A DNA stretch of 64,000 nucleotides from Desulfocapsa sp. (GCA_016765495.1 JAESPV010000027.1:310001-374000); one strand, 5' to 3'; positions 1 through 8,324 are shown, numbered from the stretch's first letter. Notes: generated by a model not told the origin, from the sequence alone. Numbers and translations are program-made.

Positions 1-378
1 AAACGGGAAATAAAACCTCTGCTCCCGGCATTTAGTGTTTGGGGCTTGATATATCTTGTGTTTACAAGTGTGAGTGTGAAAGCGGAGATGATTTTTAGTT
101 ATCCTGAACTTGTTATTCAGGCACTTTCCAGTCTGTTGCTCTGGTACTCCATCATTTTCATATTATGCATAAGTATTGGCCGCTATTTTTTCTCTCATAA
201 AGATGCAATAAGCCTGCTCCTGAATGTGGAATTACGAAATCTTCCAATCTGTATGGGGCTCGCTGTTACGGCTTTCCCTCCTCAAACAGCAATGATGGTA
301 GCTCTTGCATTTCTTTTTCAGCAACAGCTTGCTCTCTGGGTTTTGAAGCTTGATCAAAGGTATCGCTTGCTGGGATAG
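1..378 (+). CDS. C-terminal part of an integral membrane transporter, possibly bile acid:Na+ symporter/ACR3-like (partial)
   Basis: The reading frame is open from base 1, so the gene starts outside the window; only its last 125 codons are present. The product shows at least three hydrophobic segments. The segment around RNLPICMGLAV and the following FPP...ALAFLFQQQLALW look like the last helices of the SBF/ACR3 (bile acid symporter-like) fold, where a conserved E-R-N lies in a transmembrane crossover. That assignment rests on pattern memory of a fragment. Substrate cannot be told. The 160 bases after the stop show no gene. Confidence 0.5.
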   Translation, partial: KREIKPLLPAFSVWGLIYLVFTSVSVKAEMIFSYPELVIQALSSLLLWYSIIFILCISIGRYFFSHKDAISLLLNVELRNLPICMGLAVTAFPPQTAMMVALAFLFQQQLALWVLKLDQRYRLLG

Positions 379-538
379 TCGTATCACTGGAATTTGGCGG
401 TTCAATAGCAGACTGTTTCTTTCCAGCAGGTTTTTGGATCTTTTCTTTTGTGATAATTCAGATTATTGTGATCCACCAATTTGATGACCTTATTTCATAT
501 CTTCCAAAGATACAATCTACTACTACAGGAATATAACC

Positions 539-2221
539 ATGAGTGTTGATGACAAAAAAATCATCTATTCGATGATAAACGTCAGTAAATCGTATAATGA
601 CCAACCCATCCTGAAGAATATCTCACTTTCCTATTTCTATGGTGCCAAAATTGGAGTTCTTGGACTAAACGGTTCAGGAAAAAGTACTCTTCTCAGGATT
701 CTTGCAGGTATTGACACTGAATTCAACGGAGAAACAGTTATCTCTCCTGGACTCACCGTAGACTACCTGCCACAGGAACCAGAACTTGATCCTGCAAAAA
801 CAGTAAAGGCTATTGTTGAAGAAGGTGTTCAGGATACCGTTGATTTATTGCAGGAATTTAACGAAATCAATGAGAAGTTTGCCGAACCCATGACCGATGA
901 TGAGATGCAGGCTCTTATTGATCGTCAGGGTGAAGTTCAGGATAAACTGGATACTCTTGATGCATGGGATCTGGACTCCAAGCTTGAAATGGCAATGGAT
1001 GCTCTACGCTGCCCTCCTTCTGACAGCACCTGTAAGCATCTTTCCGGTGGTGAAAAACGTCGCGTAGCTTTATGTCGAATCCTCCTCAAAAAACCGGACA
1101 TTTTACTTCTCGATGAGCCAACAAATCATCTTGATGCAGAATCTGTTGCCTGGCTTGAGCACCATTTACAACAGTACGAAGGAACAGTCATCGCAGTAAC
1201 ACATGACAGATATTTTCTTGATAATGTTGCAGGGTGGATTCTTGAACTCGACCGAGGCCACGGAATTCCCTGGAAAGGAAATTACTCTTCCTGGCTTGAA
1301 CAAAAAGAAAAACGTCTTGCCAATGAGGAAAAGAAAGAAAGCGGTCGACAACGTACTTTGAAAAGAGAGCTTGAATGGATCAAAATGTCCCCCAAAGGCC
1401 GGCGCAGTAAATCCAAGGCTCGTATTGCCTCCTATGAAAAACTGATGGGGCAGGAAACTGAAAAACTGGTTAAAGAATTACAGATTTTCATTCCACCGGG
1501 ACCTCGTCTTGGAAAAGTTGTTATAGAAGCTGACCATATTAATAAGGCATTTGGAGATCGATTACTTGTTGAGGATATGAACTTTAAGCTTCCCGCAGGT
1601 GGTATTGTAGGAATCATTGGTCCCAACGGTGCCGGAAAGTCCACATTATTCAAAATGATTATTGGTGAAGAAACTCCGGATGAGGGCAGCATTCGTCTGG
1701 GAGATACCGTGAAACTTGCCTATGTTGATCAGGATCGTGATTCACTTGACCCCGATGCAACTATCTGGGAAGTCATTTCTGAAGGACAGGAAACAGTGAG
1801 CCTTGGCGATAGTGAAGTTAATTCTCGTGCATACGTAGGAAAATTTAACTTTTCAGGTTCTGAGCAGCAGAAAAAGGTTGGACTTCTTTCAGGTGGGCAA
1901 AGAAACCGTGTCCATCTGGCCCGCATGCTTAAAGAAGGGGGCAATGTCCTTCTGCTCGATGAGCCAACCAATGATCTCGATGTGAATACGTTAAGAGCAC
2001 TCGAAGAAGCACTCGACAATTTTGGCGGTTGTGCTGTTATTATCAGCCATGACAGATGGTTTCTTGATAGAGTAGCCACCCATATCCTTGCTTTTGAAGG
2101 TGATTCCAAGGTGGTATGGTTTGAAGGAAACTACTCTGATTACGATAAGGACCGGAAGAGACGTCTTGGGCCGAAGGCTGAGCAACCACATCGTATAAAG
2201 TATCGTCAACTCACCCGATAA
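539..2221 (+). CDS. ettA: Energy-dependent translational throttle protein EttA (ABC-F ATPase)
   Basis: A 560-residue soluble protein with two ABC ATPase domains and no membrane segment, as in the ABC-F family. Walker A motifs are GLNGSGKST (residues 42-50) and GPNGAGKST (from residue 361); both halves have LSGG signatures and LLLDEPTN Walker B motifs. The linker with KGRRSKSKARI matches the EttA interdomain linker, and the C-terminal EGNYSDYDKDRKRRLG...RIKY is typical of EttA. Members of this subfamily bind the ribosomal E site and gate the first peptide bonds according to the ATP/ADP ratio. A weak ribosome site (ACAGGA) lies about 8 bases before the ATG. It appears to be transcribed alone. 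Confidence 0.95.
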   Translation: MSVDDKKIIYSMINVSKSYNDQPILKNISLSYFYGAKIGVLGLNGSGKSTLLRILAGIDTEFNGETVISPGLTVDYLPQEPELDPAKTVKAIVEEGVQDTVDLLQEFNEINEKFAEPMTDDEMQALIDRQGEVQDKLDTLDAWDLDSKLEMAMDALRCPPSDSTCKHLSGGEKRRVALCRILLKKPDILLLDEPTNHLDAESVAWLEHHLQQYEGTVIAVTHDRYFLDNVAGWILELDRGHGIPWKGNYSSWLEQKEKRLANEEKKESGRQRTLKRELEWIKMSPKGRRSKSKARIASYEKLMGQETEKLVKELQIFIPPGPRLGKVVIEADHINKAFGDRLLVEDMNFKLPAGGIVGIIGPNGAGKSTLFKMIIGEETPDEGSIRLGDTVKLAYVDQDRDSLDPDATIWEVISEGQETVSLGDSEVNSRAYVGKFNFSGSEQQKKVGLLSGGQRNRVHLARMLKEGGNVLLLDEPTNDLDVNTLRALEEALDNFGGCAVIISHDRWFLDRVATHILAFEGDSKVVWFEGNYSDYDKDRKRRLGPKAEQPHRIKYRQLTR

Positions 2222-2268
2222 TTGTTTTGATGTGCGAATTTTCTTTTAATTGACTGTAAATTGTTTAT

Positions 2269-2300
2269 AATGGAGGTGTCTAGTGGTAGACATCTCCATT
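2269..2300 (+). promoter_or_regulatory. 14-bp stem hairpin directly after a TATAAT box, upstream of the Lys-rich miniprotein
   Basis: AATGGAGGTGTCTA pairs with TAGACATCTCCATT around a 4-base loop, with one G-T wobble. A TATAAT hexamer at 2266-2271 overlaps its left edge, but no good -35 box sits at the right distance. There is no T tract after the stem, so it is a poor intrinsic terminator for ettA. It could be a 5' leader hairpin of the short gene at 2351. Confidence 0.5.
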
Positions 2301-2350
2301 CTTTCACGGTAGCTATCCAGCTACTTAACCAAAAAAAAAGGAGCAACACC

Positions 2351-2455
2351 ATGTCAAAGAAGAAAGACAAAAAGAAAGAAGAAAAGAAAAAATCGTGCAA
2401 AAAATCTGAATGCAAATCAAAGAAAGCTGATAAAAAGAAAAGTAAGAAAAAATAG
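2351..2455 (+). CDS. Lysine-rich 34-residue protein
   Basis: ATG at 2351 follows a good ribosome site (AAAAGGAG, 7 bases upstream) and the frame closes at TAG 2453-2455. Twenty of 34 residues are Lys, the rest mainly Glu, Ser and Asp; two Cys occur at positions 16 and 21. It has its own upstream hairpin and an intrinsic terminator 13 bases after the stop, so it is a stand-alone transcription unit. Such extremely basic peptides suggest nucleic-acid or ribosome binding, but I recognise no family. The frame stays open further upstream to 2261 without a ribosome site, so the short start is preferred. Confidence 0.65.
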   Translation: MSKKKDKKKEEKKKSCKKSECKSKKADKKKSKKK

Positions 2456-2468
2456 TTTATCATGCTGA

Positions 2469-2506
2469 AAAAAAAGCCGTTGATTTAATTCGACGGCTTT
2501 TTTTTT
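2469..2506. terminator. Bidirectional intrinsic terminator
   Basis: AAAAAAAGCCGT and ACGGCTTTTTTTTT flank a 12-base loop. The A and T runs on both sides let it serve the Lys-rich gene on the plus strand and the converging RNase H gene on the minus strand. Confidence 0.85.
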
Positions 2507-2561
2507 GTTGATATATAGTGGCGACTCTTTTCGTGTCATTTCCAGGAAATTCCATTACGCT

Positions 2562-3470
2562 TTATCTGTTATCTGATCCATCTATAAAAGTTTCCACCCA
2601 CTCACCGGCAAGTTCTTTTGCTTCCTGACTGTGACAGGGAGGCATTTCTTTATCTATCTTATGAAAATTCACTGAATATTCCCGCAAAACTCGATTCAAC
2701 GCCTGCCACTCCTCTCTATTGCTTACACTTTTTCCTTCACGGGTATGCCAGTCATTTTGCTCCCAGCCTTTGAGCCAGTTTCCTGCTCCATCTTTTAAAT
2801 AACCGGAGCTGGTGTAGAGATGTATTGGCAAGCGACGTTTTAGATTTTGCAGGGCAGAACAGGCTGATTGAATATGAATACGATTGGCTGAAGAGTTTTC
2901 AACTGCCTCACCAATTACTTTAAAGTGCTTCTGATACCTGAAGATTGCAGCCCAGGAACCTATCTTCAACTTCTGTTTCCAGGTAATTCCAAGGAAAATA
3001 TGTACTGCTGTTTCTTCCGCCAAGGGAAGCGGAATACGCCCTCGAGCTGCAACAGCCAATGCATCGGCACGTTCATTATGAGGGTTGTCAGCATGTCCCT
3101 TTACCCAAAGCCATTGTACCTTGTGGCGTTGTATTTCCCGATTGAGTGCTTCCCAAAGGTCTCTATTTTTGACAGCTTCTTTTTGCGCCGTTAACCAGTT
3201 ATTGTTGCGCCAGTTTACAATCCATTTGCTGATACCATTCTGTACGTATTTTGAATCCGTATACAGTTGAACGGTACTTGGGCTTGCCAATGCCTGCAGA
3301 GCTTCAAGTGAAGCCTGAAGTTCCATACGGTTATTGGTTGTATTTTCGACCTTTCCCGACAATTCCCTTTTCTTTCCTTTCAGGGGCAAAATCACTACTC
3401 CCCATCCTCCAGGACCTGGATTGGGACTGCATGAACCATCGGTATAAATTGTAACAATCGGTAGAGACAT
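2562..3470 (-). CDS. rnhA: Ribonuclease H with a second, catalytically dead RNase H-like domain
   Basis: 302 residues, about twice a normal RNase HI. Residues 1-150 are a canonical bacterial RNase HI that cleaves RNA in RNA/DNA hybrids: catalytic D11 (YTDGS), E50 (NNRMELQ), D72 (YTDSKY), H126 (VKGHA) and D136 (ERADALA) are all visible. Residues about 156-295 repeat the same fold signature (NRIHIQSACSALQNL, LYTSSGYLKDG, GWEQNDWHTREGK) but all four acidic residues are replaced, so this half should be inactive. The second copy may help bind the hybrid or may be a decaying duplication. The gene is single, converging on the Lys-rich gene. Confidence 0.93.
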   Translation of the reverse strand: MSLPIVTIYTDGSCSPNPGPGGWGVVILPLKGKKRELSGKVENTTNNRMELQASLEALQALASPSTVQLYTDSKYVQNGISKWIVNWRNNNWLTAQKEAVKNRDLWEALNREIQRHKVQWLWVKGHADNPHNERADALAVAARGRIPLPLAEETAVHIFLGITWKQKLKIGSWAAIFRYQKHFKVIGEAVENSSANRIHIQSACSALQNLKRRLPIHLYTSSGYLKDGAGNWLKGWEQNDWHTREGKSVSNREEWQALNRVLREYSVNFHKIDKEMPPCHSQEAKELAGEWVETFIDGSDNR

Positions 3471-3617
3471 ATGGTCTGATGACGACTATGAATTATGAGT
3501 TTAAAAGTATGGCACCATGAAGATACATTGTACAAAATTCCTCAATAATAGCACAAACAATTGCAGCACAGAAGGCCTTAAGCTTAATGATAAAATATAG
3601 GAAACGCAGGAAGAAGG

Positions 3618-4415
3618 ATGAGTGAAATATTTTCAGGACATAAAGAACCGGATGAAATTTTTATTCCCTTAAGTGCTAATCGTTATGCAGAGTTCTATTC
3701 CATTGAGATGGATAGCTTCACGCAGGATATTGAATTTTACAGAAAACATTGTATACAAGGCTCAAAGGTGCTTGAACTAGGTTGTGGCACAGGCAGGATA
3801 AGTAAAGCTCTTGCCGCTTCAGGCTATCAAGTGACAGGACTTGACCGGTCGATGGCCATGCTCATGCAGGCCACGAATGATTCACCCCACCCTCCTTCTT
3901 ATATCTGTATGGATATGAGCAATATGGCATTTGTAGAGACCTTTGACCACATTCTCATCCCCTACAACACACTCAATCTTTTAAAAGAACCCGACCTTAT
4001 AAACGAATGCCTGCAACAGACCCGTCGCTACCTGAAACCTGATGGATCACTCCTTTTACAACTCTATATTCCTGATAGAGAACTTATGGCGATGAAAGAT
4101 CAAAAACTTTTTCAATTTCAAATGATCTTACTCGAAAATGATCAAGGCAAGCTGATTAAAGAAACTCTTCGCAGCTATCATAATGCCACTCAAGTAATCA
4201 GAATGGAAGAACGATATCGTTTCAGGCCACTTAACAGCAAAACCAGAAAAAATTTCAACCACACCATCCACCTTGCCGGATTCTCGGCAGACCAATGGAT
4301 GCGTATAATGCAGAATTGCGGCTTCCGGAATATCACCCTCTCCGGTGATTACAATTCACGCCCCTTCCATGATATAAATGATTCAATCTTACTTATCAAA
4401 GCATCCCCTGTCTGA
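3618..4415 (+). CDS. Class I SAM-dependent methyltransferase
   Basis: 265 residues. The SAM-binding motif I is VLELGCGTGRISKALAASGY (about residues 51-70), followed by the acidic motif II (GLDRS) and a motif resembling post-I YICMDMSNM. The C-terminal half holds a beta-rich insertion typical of small-molecule methyltransferases of the Methyltransf_25/11 type. The start ATG is preceded by AGGAAGAAGG, a strong ribosome site. No pathway neighbour tells the substrate: RNase H lies divergently upstream and hcp follows behind its own promoter. Confidence 0.8.
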   Translation: MSEIFSGHKEPDEIFIPLSANRYAEFYSIEMDSFTQDIEFYRKHCIQGSKVLELGCGTGRISKALAASGYQVTGLDRSMAMLMQATNDSPHPPSYICMDMSNMAFVETFDHILIPYNTLNLLKEPDLINECLQQTRRYLKPDGSLLLQLYIPDRELMAMKDQKLFQFQMILLENDQGKLIKETLRSYHNATQVIRMEERYRFRPLNSKTRKNFNHTIHLAGFSADQWMRIMQNCGFRNITLSGDYNSRPFHDINDSILLIKASPV

Positions 4416-4457
4416 AATAAAAAATAAAAAGTAAAAAGATAATAAAATTCCTTTTCT

Positions 4458-4499
4458 TTGATCTATGTCAAGGTAGCACCTGTTGCTTTCCCGTATACT
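4458..4499 (+). promoter_or_regulatory. CRP/FNR-family (HcpR-like) activator box and -10 element of hcp
   Basis: TTGATCTATGTCAA at 4458-4471 is an inverted repeat (TTGA-N6-TCAA) and differs from the FNR consensus TTGAT-N4-ATCAA at one base. A -10 hexamer TATACT lies at 4494-4499. Taking transcription to start near 4506, the box is centred at -41.5, the classical class II activator position, and there is no -35 hexamer. In Desulfobacterota hcp is usually controlled by HcpR, a CRP/FNR member; which regulator acts here is inferred. Confidence 0.7.
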
Positions 4500-4607
4500 C
4501 CTTTCCATAAGATGCAGAAAACGACTTGACCAGTTGACAATCATTCCTTTCTGCTGCACACTTTATATGAAGTTTTACTATTATAAAACATACCGGAGGA
4601 TTTACTT

Positions 4608-6251
4608 ATGTATTGCAATCAGTGCGAACAAACCGCTAAAGGCGTTGCCTGCACCAATGTTGGTGTTTGTGGAAAGAATGAAGAAGTCGCGGGACTTGAA
4701 GATCTGCTCACCCATGCTGTCCAAGGACTTTGTATTGTAGCTGACGCTGGTCGTAAGGTGAATGTAGTCGACAACGCTATTGATATCTTTGTTTGTGAAG
4801 CTATCTTTGCCTGCCTTACCAACGTTGATTTTGATCCAATTCGTTTTGAGGATCTCATTCGTAAAACCGTTGTTCTTCGTGAAGAGCTTAAAGCAAAAGT
4901 TGAAGCTGCCGGTGGCACAATTGACTCCACAGCTGCTGCTCTTACTTTCACTCCTGCTGACAGCCTTGGAGATCTTGAAGAACAGGGTGCAGCACTGAAC
5001 TTTATCAGCACACTCGACGCCAACGAAGACCTGCAGTCTCTGAAACAGATCACTCTGTACGGAATGCGCGGACTTGCAGCATATGCAGAGCATGCAGCAA
5101 TTCTTGGACAGGAAGATGATGAGGTATATGCTTTCGTTCATCGGGCAATGGCGGCTCTTACCACCGAGCTTGGCCTTGAAGACCTCGTTGCTCTTGCCCT
5201 GAAAACCGGTGAAGTAAACATTAAAGCCATGGAGCTTCTTGATGCTGGAAATACAGGAACCTACGGTCATCCAATACCCACCGAAGTCCCCCTTGGACAC
5301 AGACCCAATAAATGTATCCTTGTTACCGGTCATGACTTGAAAGATATTGCCATGCTTCTTGAGCAGACTGAAGGTAAGGGAATAGACATCTACACCCACG
5401 GTGAGATGCTTCCGTGTCACGGATATCCCGAGTTGAAGAAATATGACCATTTTTATGGACACTTTGGTACTGCATGGCAAAATCAGCAGAAAGAGATGCC
5501 GGAGTTCCCGGGTGCAATTCTCTTCACAACTAACTGCATCCAGAAACCAAAGGATTCCTACAAAGATAATGTTTTTACCACCGGCCTTGTTGGATGGCCC
5601 GATGTGAAACACGTTGAAACCGGTGACAATGGGAACAAAGACTTCAGTGCTGTAATCGGAAAAGCTTTGGCTTTGCCGGGATTTACCGATGACGTAGATA
5701 ATGATACCGTCATGGTTGGCTTTGCACGAAACGCTGTCCTTGGTGTTGCAGACAAAATAATCGAAGCTGTTAAATCCAAAGCTATCCGCCACTTCTTCCT
5801 TGTAGGTGGTTGCGATGGTGCCAAGCCAGGTCGTAACTATTATACCGATATGGCAGAACAAATTCCAGAGGATTGCATAATTCTGACTCTTGCCTGTGGA
5901 AAATTCCGCTTCTTTGATAAAAAACTTGGTGACATTGGTGGAATTCCTCGTCTCCTTGATGTCGGACAGTGCAACGATGCCTATTCAGCTATCCAGATTG
6001 CTGTAGCACTGGCAGGAGCATTTGAGTGCGATGTGAATGATCTGCCTCTCTCCTTTATTCTTTCCTGGTATGAGCAGAAGGCAGTTGTTATTCTTCTGTC
6101 TCTGTTTAGCCTTGGAATTAAAGATATCCGCCTTGGACCCTCCCTTCCAGCATTCATTACTCCAAACGTACTGAATGTCCTGGTTGAGAATTTCAACGTT
6201 ATGCCAGTTGGTGAAACAGCGGCTGACGATCTGAAAGCAATCCTCGGATAA
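4608..6251 (+). CDS. hcp: Hybrid-cluster protein (hydroxylamine/NO reductase)
   Basis: 547 residues, class I Hcp. The N-terminal cysteines C3, C6, C15 and C21 in the pattern CxxC-x8-C-x5-C bind the [4Fe-4S] cluster of the anaerobe type. The remainder covers the hybrid 4Fe-2O-2S cluster domains (VTGHDL, GEMLPCHGYPEL, FTTNCIQ, VGGCDGAKPGRNYY, ACGKFRF). Hcp reduces NO to N2O and hydroxylamine to ammonia in the cytoplasm, protecting the cell from nitrosative stress. A strong AGGAGG-like site (CCGGAGG) precedes the ATG. It is preceded by a CRP/FNR-type box at -41.5 and followed by a terminator, then a siroheme reductase gene. Confidence 0.96.
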   Translation: MYCNQCEQTAKGVACTNVGVCGKNEEVAGLEDLLTHAVQGLCIVADAGRKVNVVDNAIDIFVCEAIFACLTNVDFDPIRFEDLIRKTVVLREELKAKVEAAGGTIDSTAAALTFTPADSLGDLEEQGAALNFISTLDANEDLQSLKQITLYGMRGLAAYAEHAAILGQEDDEVYAFVHRAMAALTTELGLEDLVALALKTGEVNIKAMELLDAGNTGTYGHPIPTEVPLGHRPNKCILVTGHDLKDIAMLLEQTEGKGIDIYTHGEMLPCHGYPELKKYDHFYGHFGTAWQNQQKEMPEFPGAILFTTNCIQKPKDSYKDNVFTTGLVGWPDVKHVETGDNGNKDFSAVIGKALALPGFTDDVDNDTVMVGFARNAVLGVADKIIEAVKSKAIRHFFLVGGCDGAKPGRNYYTDMAEQIPEDCIILTLACGKFRFFDKKLGDIGGIPRLLDVGQCNDAYSAIQIAVALAGAFECDVNDLPLSFILSWYEQKAVVILLSLFSLGIKDIRLGPSLPAFITPNVLNVLVENFNVMPVGETAADDLKAILG

Positions 6252-6278
6252 GTTTTTTGTAATTCTTTTATGCACCAC

Positions 6279-6314
6279 CTCTTCATGGGGGTTCTTTTCT
6301 TTACCCATGAAGAG
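6279..6314 (+). other. 11-bp perfect stem-loop after hcp
   Basis: CTCTTCATGGG pairs perfectly with CCCATGAAGAG across a 14-base pyrimidine-rich loop, 28 bases after the hcp stop. No T tract follows directly, so it more likely protects the 3' end of the hcp message or assists the terminator 23 bases further on. Confidence 0.55.
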
Positions 6315-6336
6315 CAGCGCTCTATTTTCCTCCTCT

Positions 6337-6376
6337 GGCAGAGTACGTTAAGAGATTATCGTGCTCTGCCTTTTTT
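6337..6376 (+). terminator. Intrinsic terminator between hcp and the siroheme reductase gene
   Basis: GGCAGAGTACG pairs with CGTGCTCTGCC (one G-T wobble), followed by six Ts. It lies 22 bases before the next start codon, with no obvious promoter after it, so it probably lowers rather than abolishes read-through to the next two genes. Confidence 0.8.
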
Positions 6377-6398
6377 AGTTATTTCGTGAGTGTTAATT

Positions 6399-7037
6399 AT
6401 GGACAGTACAATTCAAAATAAAACATTTCGCGTGGTTCCTGGACTGAATATGGGGTTATTTGCCCCTGAAGACTTGGAAACAATTCTTAGAATTATTAAT
6501 AAATATGATGTTCCAGCAACAAAAATAACCTCAGCTCAACGTCTTGCCCTGCTCGGTATGGACAAGGATGAAATGGCAAAGCTCCTGCAGGAGTTAGAAC
6601 GTCATATCAGAAAAACACCTGCTAACGGCGTCACCTATGTTCAAGCCTGCCCTGGATCTAAGTGGTGTAAATTTGGAATCCGTGACGCTCTGTCCCTTGG
6701 GCAAAAGCTGGAAGAGCTCTCCATGGAGCAACCCTTCAAAGCAAAGGTTAAAGTTGGGGTTTCCGGATGTCGCATGTGTTGCACCGAACCCTATGTTCGT
6801 GATTTAGGGATTTTTGCTTCTAAAAAAGGCTGGACGTTGGTCTTTGGAGGAAATGGTGGTAATAATGCACGTATTGCAGATATCGTGGCAACAGGTTTGG
6901 ACGATGAGGAAGTCCTTACCCTCGCTAAAAAATGCCTTACAGTATACCAGGAAGAAGCTAATCCACGCTCCCGCAGTGCTCGATTTATTGAACGATTCGG
7001 TATTGAAGCTTTCAAAAAAAAGGTTTTAGAAAAATAG
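6399..7037 (+). CDS. Small siroheme/[4Fe-4S] sulfite or nitrite reductase-like protein
   Basis: 212 residues, matching the short assimilatory-type sulfite reductases of sulfate reducers rather than full CysI or NirB. The siroheme/[4Fe-4S] ligand pattern is visible: ACPGSKWCKFG (C-x5-C) and VSGCRMCCTEPYVRDLG (C-x3-C). An N-terminal ferrodoxin-like half-domain precedes it. Such proteins carry out six-electron reduction of sulfite or nitrite; together with Hcp a role in nitrite or NO-related detoxification is plausible. ATG 6399 has GTGAG 8 bases upstream; an in-frame GTG at 6390 is the alternative. It is 10 bases from the next gene, so the two are co-transcribed. Confidence 0.85.
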   Translation: MDSTIQNKTFRVVPGLNMGLFAPEDLETILRIINKYDVPATKITSAQRLALLGMDKDEMAKLLQELERHIRKTPANGVTYVQACPGSKWCKFGIRDALSLGQKLEELSMEQPFKAKVKVGVSGCRMCCTEPYVRDLGIFASKKGWTLVFGGNGGNNARIADIVATGLDDEEVLTLAKKCLTVYQEEANPRSRSARFIERFGIEAFKKKVLEK

Positions 7038-7047
7038 GAGAAAACAG

Positions 7048-7677
7048 ATGCAATGCCCCGGACAGGACAACAGATATTGGGATGGAGAAGCAGTTTTTGA
7101 GGTCTCCTGCCCTCACTGCGGGAATGTCCTTGAATTCTTCAAGGATGATAGTCAACGTAGCTGTAAAAAATGCGGGAACCGTGTCTTAAATCCTCGTATT
7201 GACTTTGGCTGTGCAGCATACTGTTCACATGCGGAACAGTGTTTAGGCTCTATGCCTGCCGAACTCCTTGCCGAGCAGAAAAATCTCTTTAAAGACAAAC
7301 TTTCCATTGCTGTTCGAAAACAATTAATTGGCAAAGAAGAACTCTACAAAAAAGCAAGTGATCGTACTGAAATAGCAGAACAACTCTGCAAAGACGAACA
7401 ACGTGGTGATATGGCAGCAGTTCTTGCAGCCACCCTTCTGCTTGATGTTGACGAACCTGAAACGCTGTTGGAAGAACTAAAGGCCGACAATAAGATGAAA
7501 GAGGCAGTAACTCAAATTCTTACTCATCAAAAAACTGACTCAGACACTGAACAAGCCTCATCTGATATCTTCCACGATGCCTGCCTGCTTGCAGATATCA
7601 AATCTGATCCGAACGCAAAAACATCGCCTTCTTTCAAAACTAAAAATGGGCAAAAAATATTTACCACACAACATTAA
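7048..7677 (+). CDS. Zinc-ribbon protein with a degenerate HD-domain-like region
   Basis: 209 residues. The N-terminus holds a zinc ribbon (CPHCG at residues 17-21 and CKKCG about 16 residues on) followed by a Cys-rich stretch, FGCAAYCSHAEQC. This head resembles a family found beside hcp in Desulfobacterota in which it is joined to an HD phosphohydrolase. Here the part that should carry the HD metal site reads AAVLAATLLLDVDEPE, with Leu at the expected His and only Asp kept, and the earlier His is also missing, so hydrolase activity is doubtful. The last 35 residues are polar and unstructured. A strong AGGAG ribosome site precedes the ATG. Function unknown; linked to the hcp/siroheme locus by position. 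Confidence 0.7.
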   Translation: MQCPGQDNRYWDGEAVFEVSCPHCGNVLEFFKDDSQRSCKKCGNRVLNPRIDFGCAAYCSHAEQCLGSMPAELLAEQKNLFKDKLSIAVRKQLIGKEELYKKASDRTEIAEQLCKDEQRGDMAAVLAATLLLDVDEPETLLEELKADNKMKEAVTQILTHQKTDSDTEQASSDIFHDACLLADIKSDPNAKTSPSFKTKNGQKIFTTQH

Positions 7678-7871
7678 GTTCCTGCCTCGCCCACTTACCA
7701 CTCTATTGTTTATTCACCTTTTCAGGCAAATCTTCACAATAAGCACATCGTCGCTTCATCTTGTTTGACTTCAAAAAACATTGATGCTATATAAATATTT
7801 GTTCAGTATAAACCCGTTTGGTTTTTATATAAAATTCGCCGTAAACGAAATTTCAATTTATCAGGATTACT

Positions 7872-8324
7872 ATGAATTTCTCTTTAAACGTTCGTAAAAT
7901 TTTCATTCCCCTATTCGTTCTGCTTCTTGTTCCAGCTCTATGTTTTGCCCAAGACGTCAGTGTAAAAAAAGATAATGTTAATGTGAGAACCGGCCCGGGA
8001 ACAGAATTTCCCGTTGCCATGGAATTATTTAAAGGGTACCCCCTGAAAGTTCTCGAAAAAAAAGGTGACTGGCTTAAGATTAATGATTTTGAAAATGATA
8101 AGGGTTGGATATTCTCCGCTTTGGTAGAACCCGGAACCACAGTTATTGTTAACGGGAAAAAATCCGTCAATATGCGTTCAAAACCCAGCACAACTGCATC
8201 AATTGTGGCCTCTGTTGATCGTGGAGTAGTTCTTACAAAGGTTACCACGAAGGGCAAATGGGTTAAGGTTAAGCATAGCCAGGGTACAACTGGATGGATT
8301 TACAGTCCTCTTCTCTGGCCTTAA
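7872..8324 (+). CDS. Exported protein with two bacterial SH3 domains
   Basis: 150 residues. Residues 1-26 form a signal peptide ending at ALCFAQ. Two SH3b repeats follow: VKKDNVNVRTGPGTEFPVA...GDWLKINDF...GWIFSALV and VNGKKSVNMRSKPSTTASIVA...GKWVKVKHS...GWIYSPLL. SH3b domains usually bind peptidoglycan or cell-wall peptides, so a periplasmic envelope role is likely. It is a lone gene with an AT-rich upstream region (TATATAAAA at about 7825). Confidence 0.85.
   Translation: MNFSLNVRKIFIPLFVLLLVPALCFAQDVSVKKDNVNVRTGPGTEFPVAMELFKGYPLKVLEKKGDWLKINDFENDKGWIFSALVEPGTTVIVNGKKSVNMRSKPSTTASIVASVDRGVVLTKVTTKGKWVKVKHSQGTTGWIYSPLLWP

Noticed and set aside
2261-2350. Longer start for the Lys-rich miniprotein
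   Set aside because: The added residues cover the leader hairpin and have no ribosome site, while ATG 2351 has a strong one.
4602-5861. Long minus-strand open frame (419 codons) opposite hcp
   Set aside because: It lies wholly within hcp, whose Fe-S and cluster motifs are certain. The antisense protein is a Cys/Ser-rich shadow without family character.
7806-7820. TATAAACCCGTTTGG shared with 58218-58232
   Set aside because: The second occurrence encodes the Lys/Arg-rich start of the PBP gene and the first is in an AT-rich promoter region; flanks do not match, so it is taken as chance.
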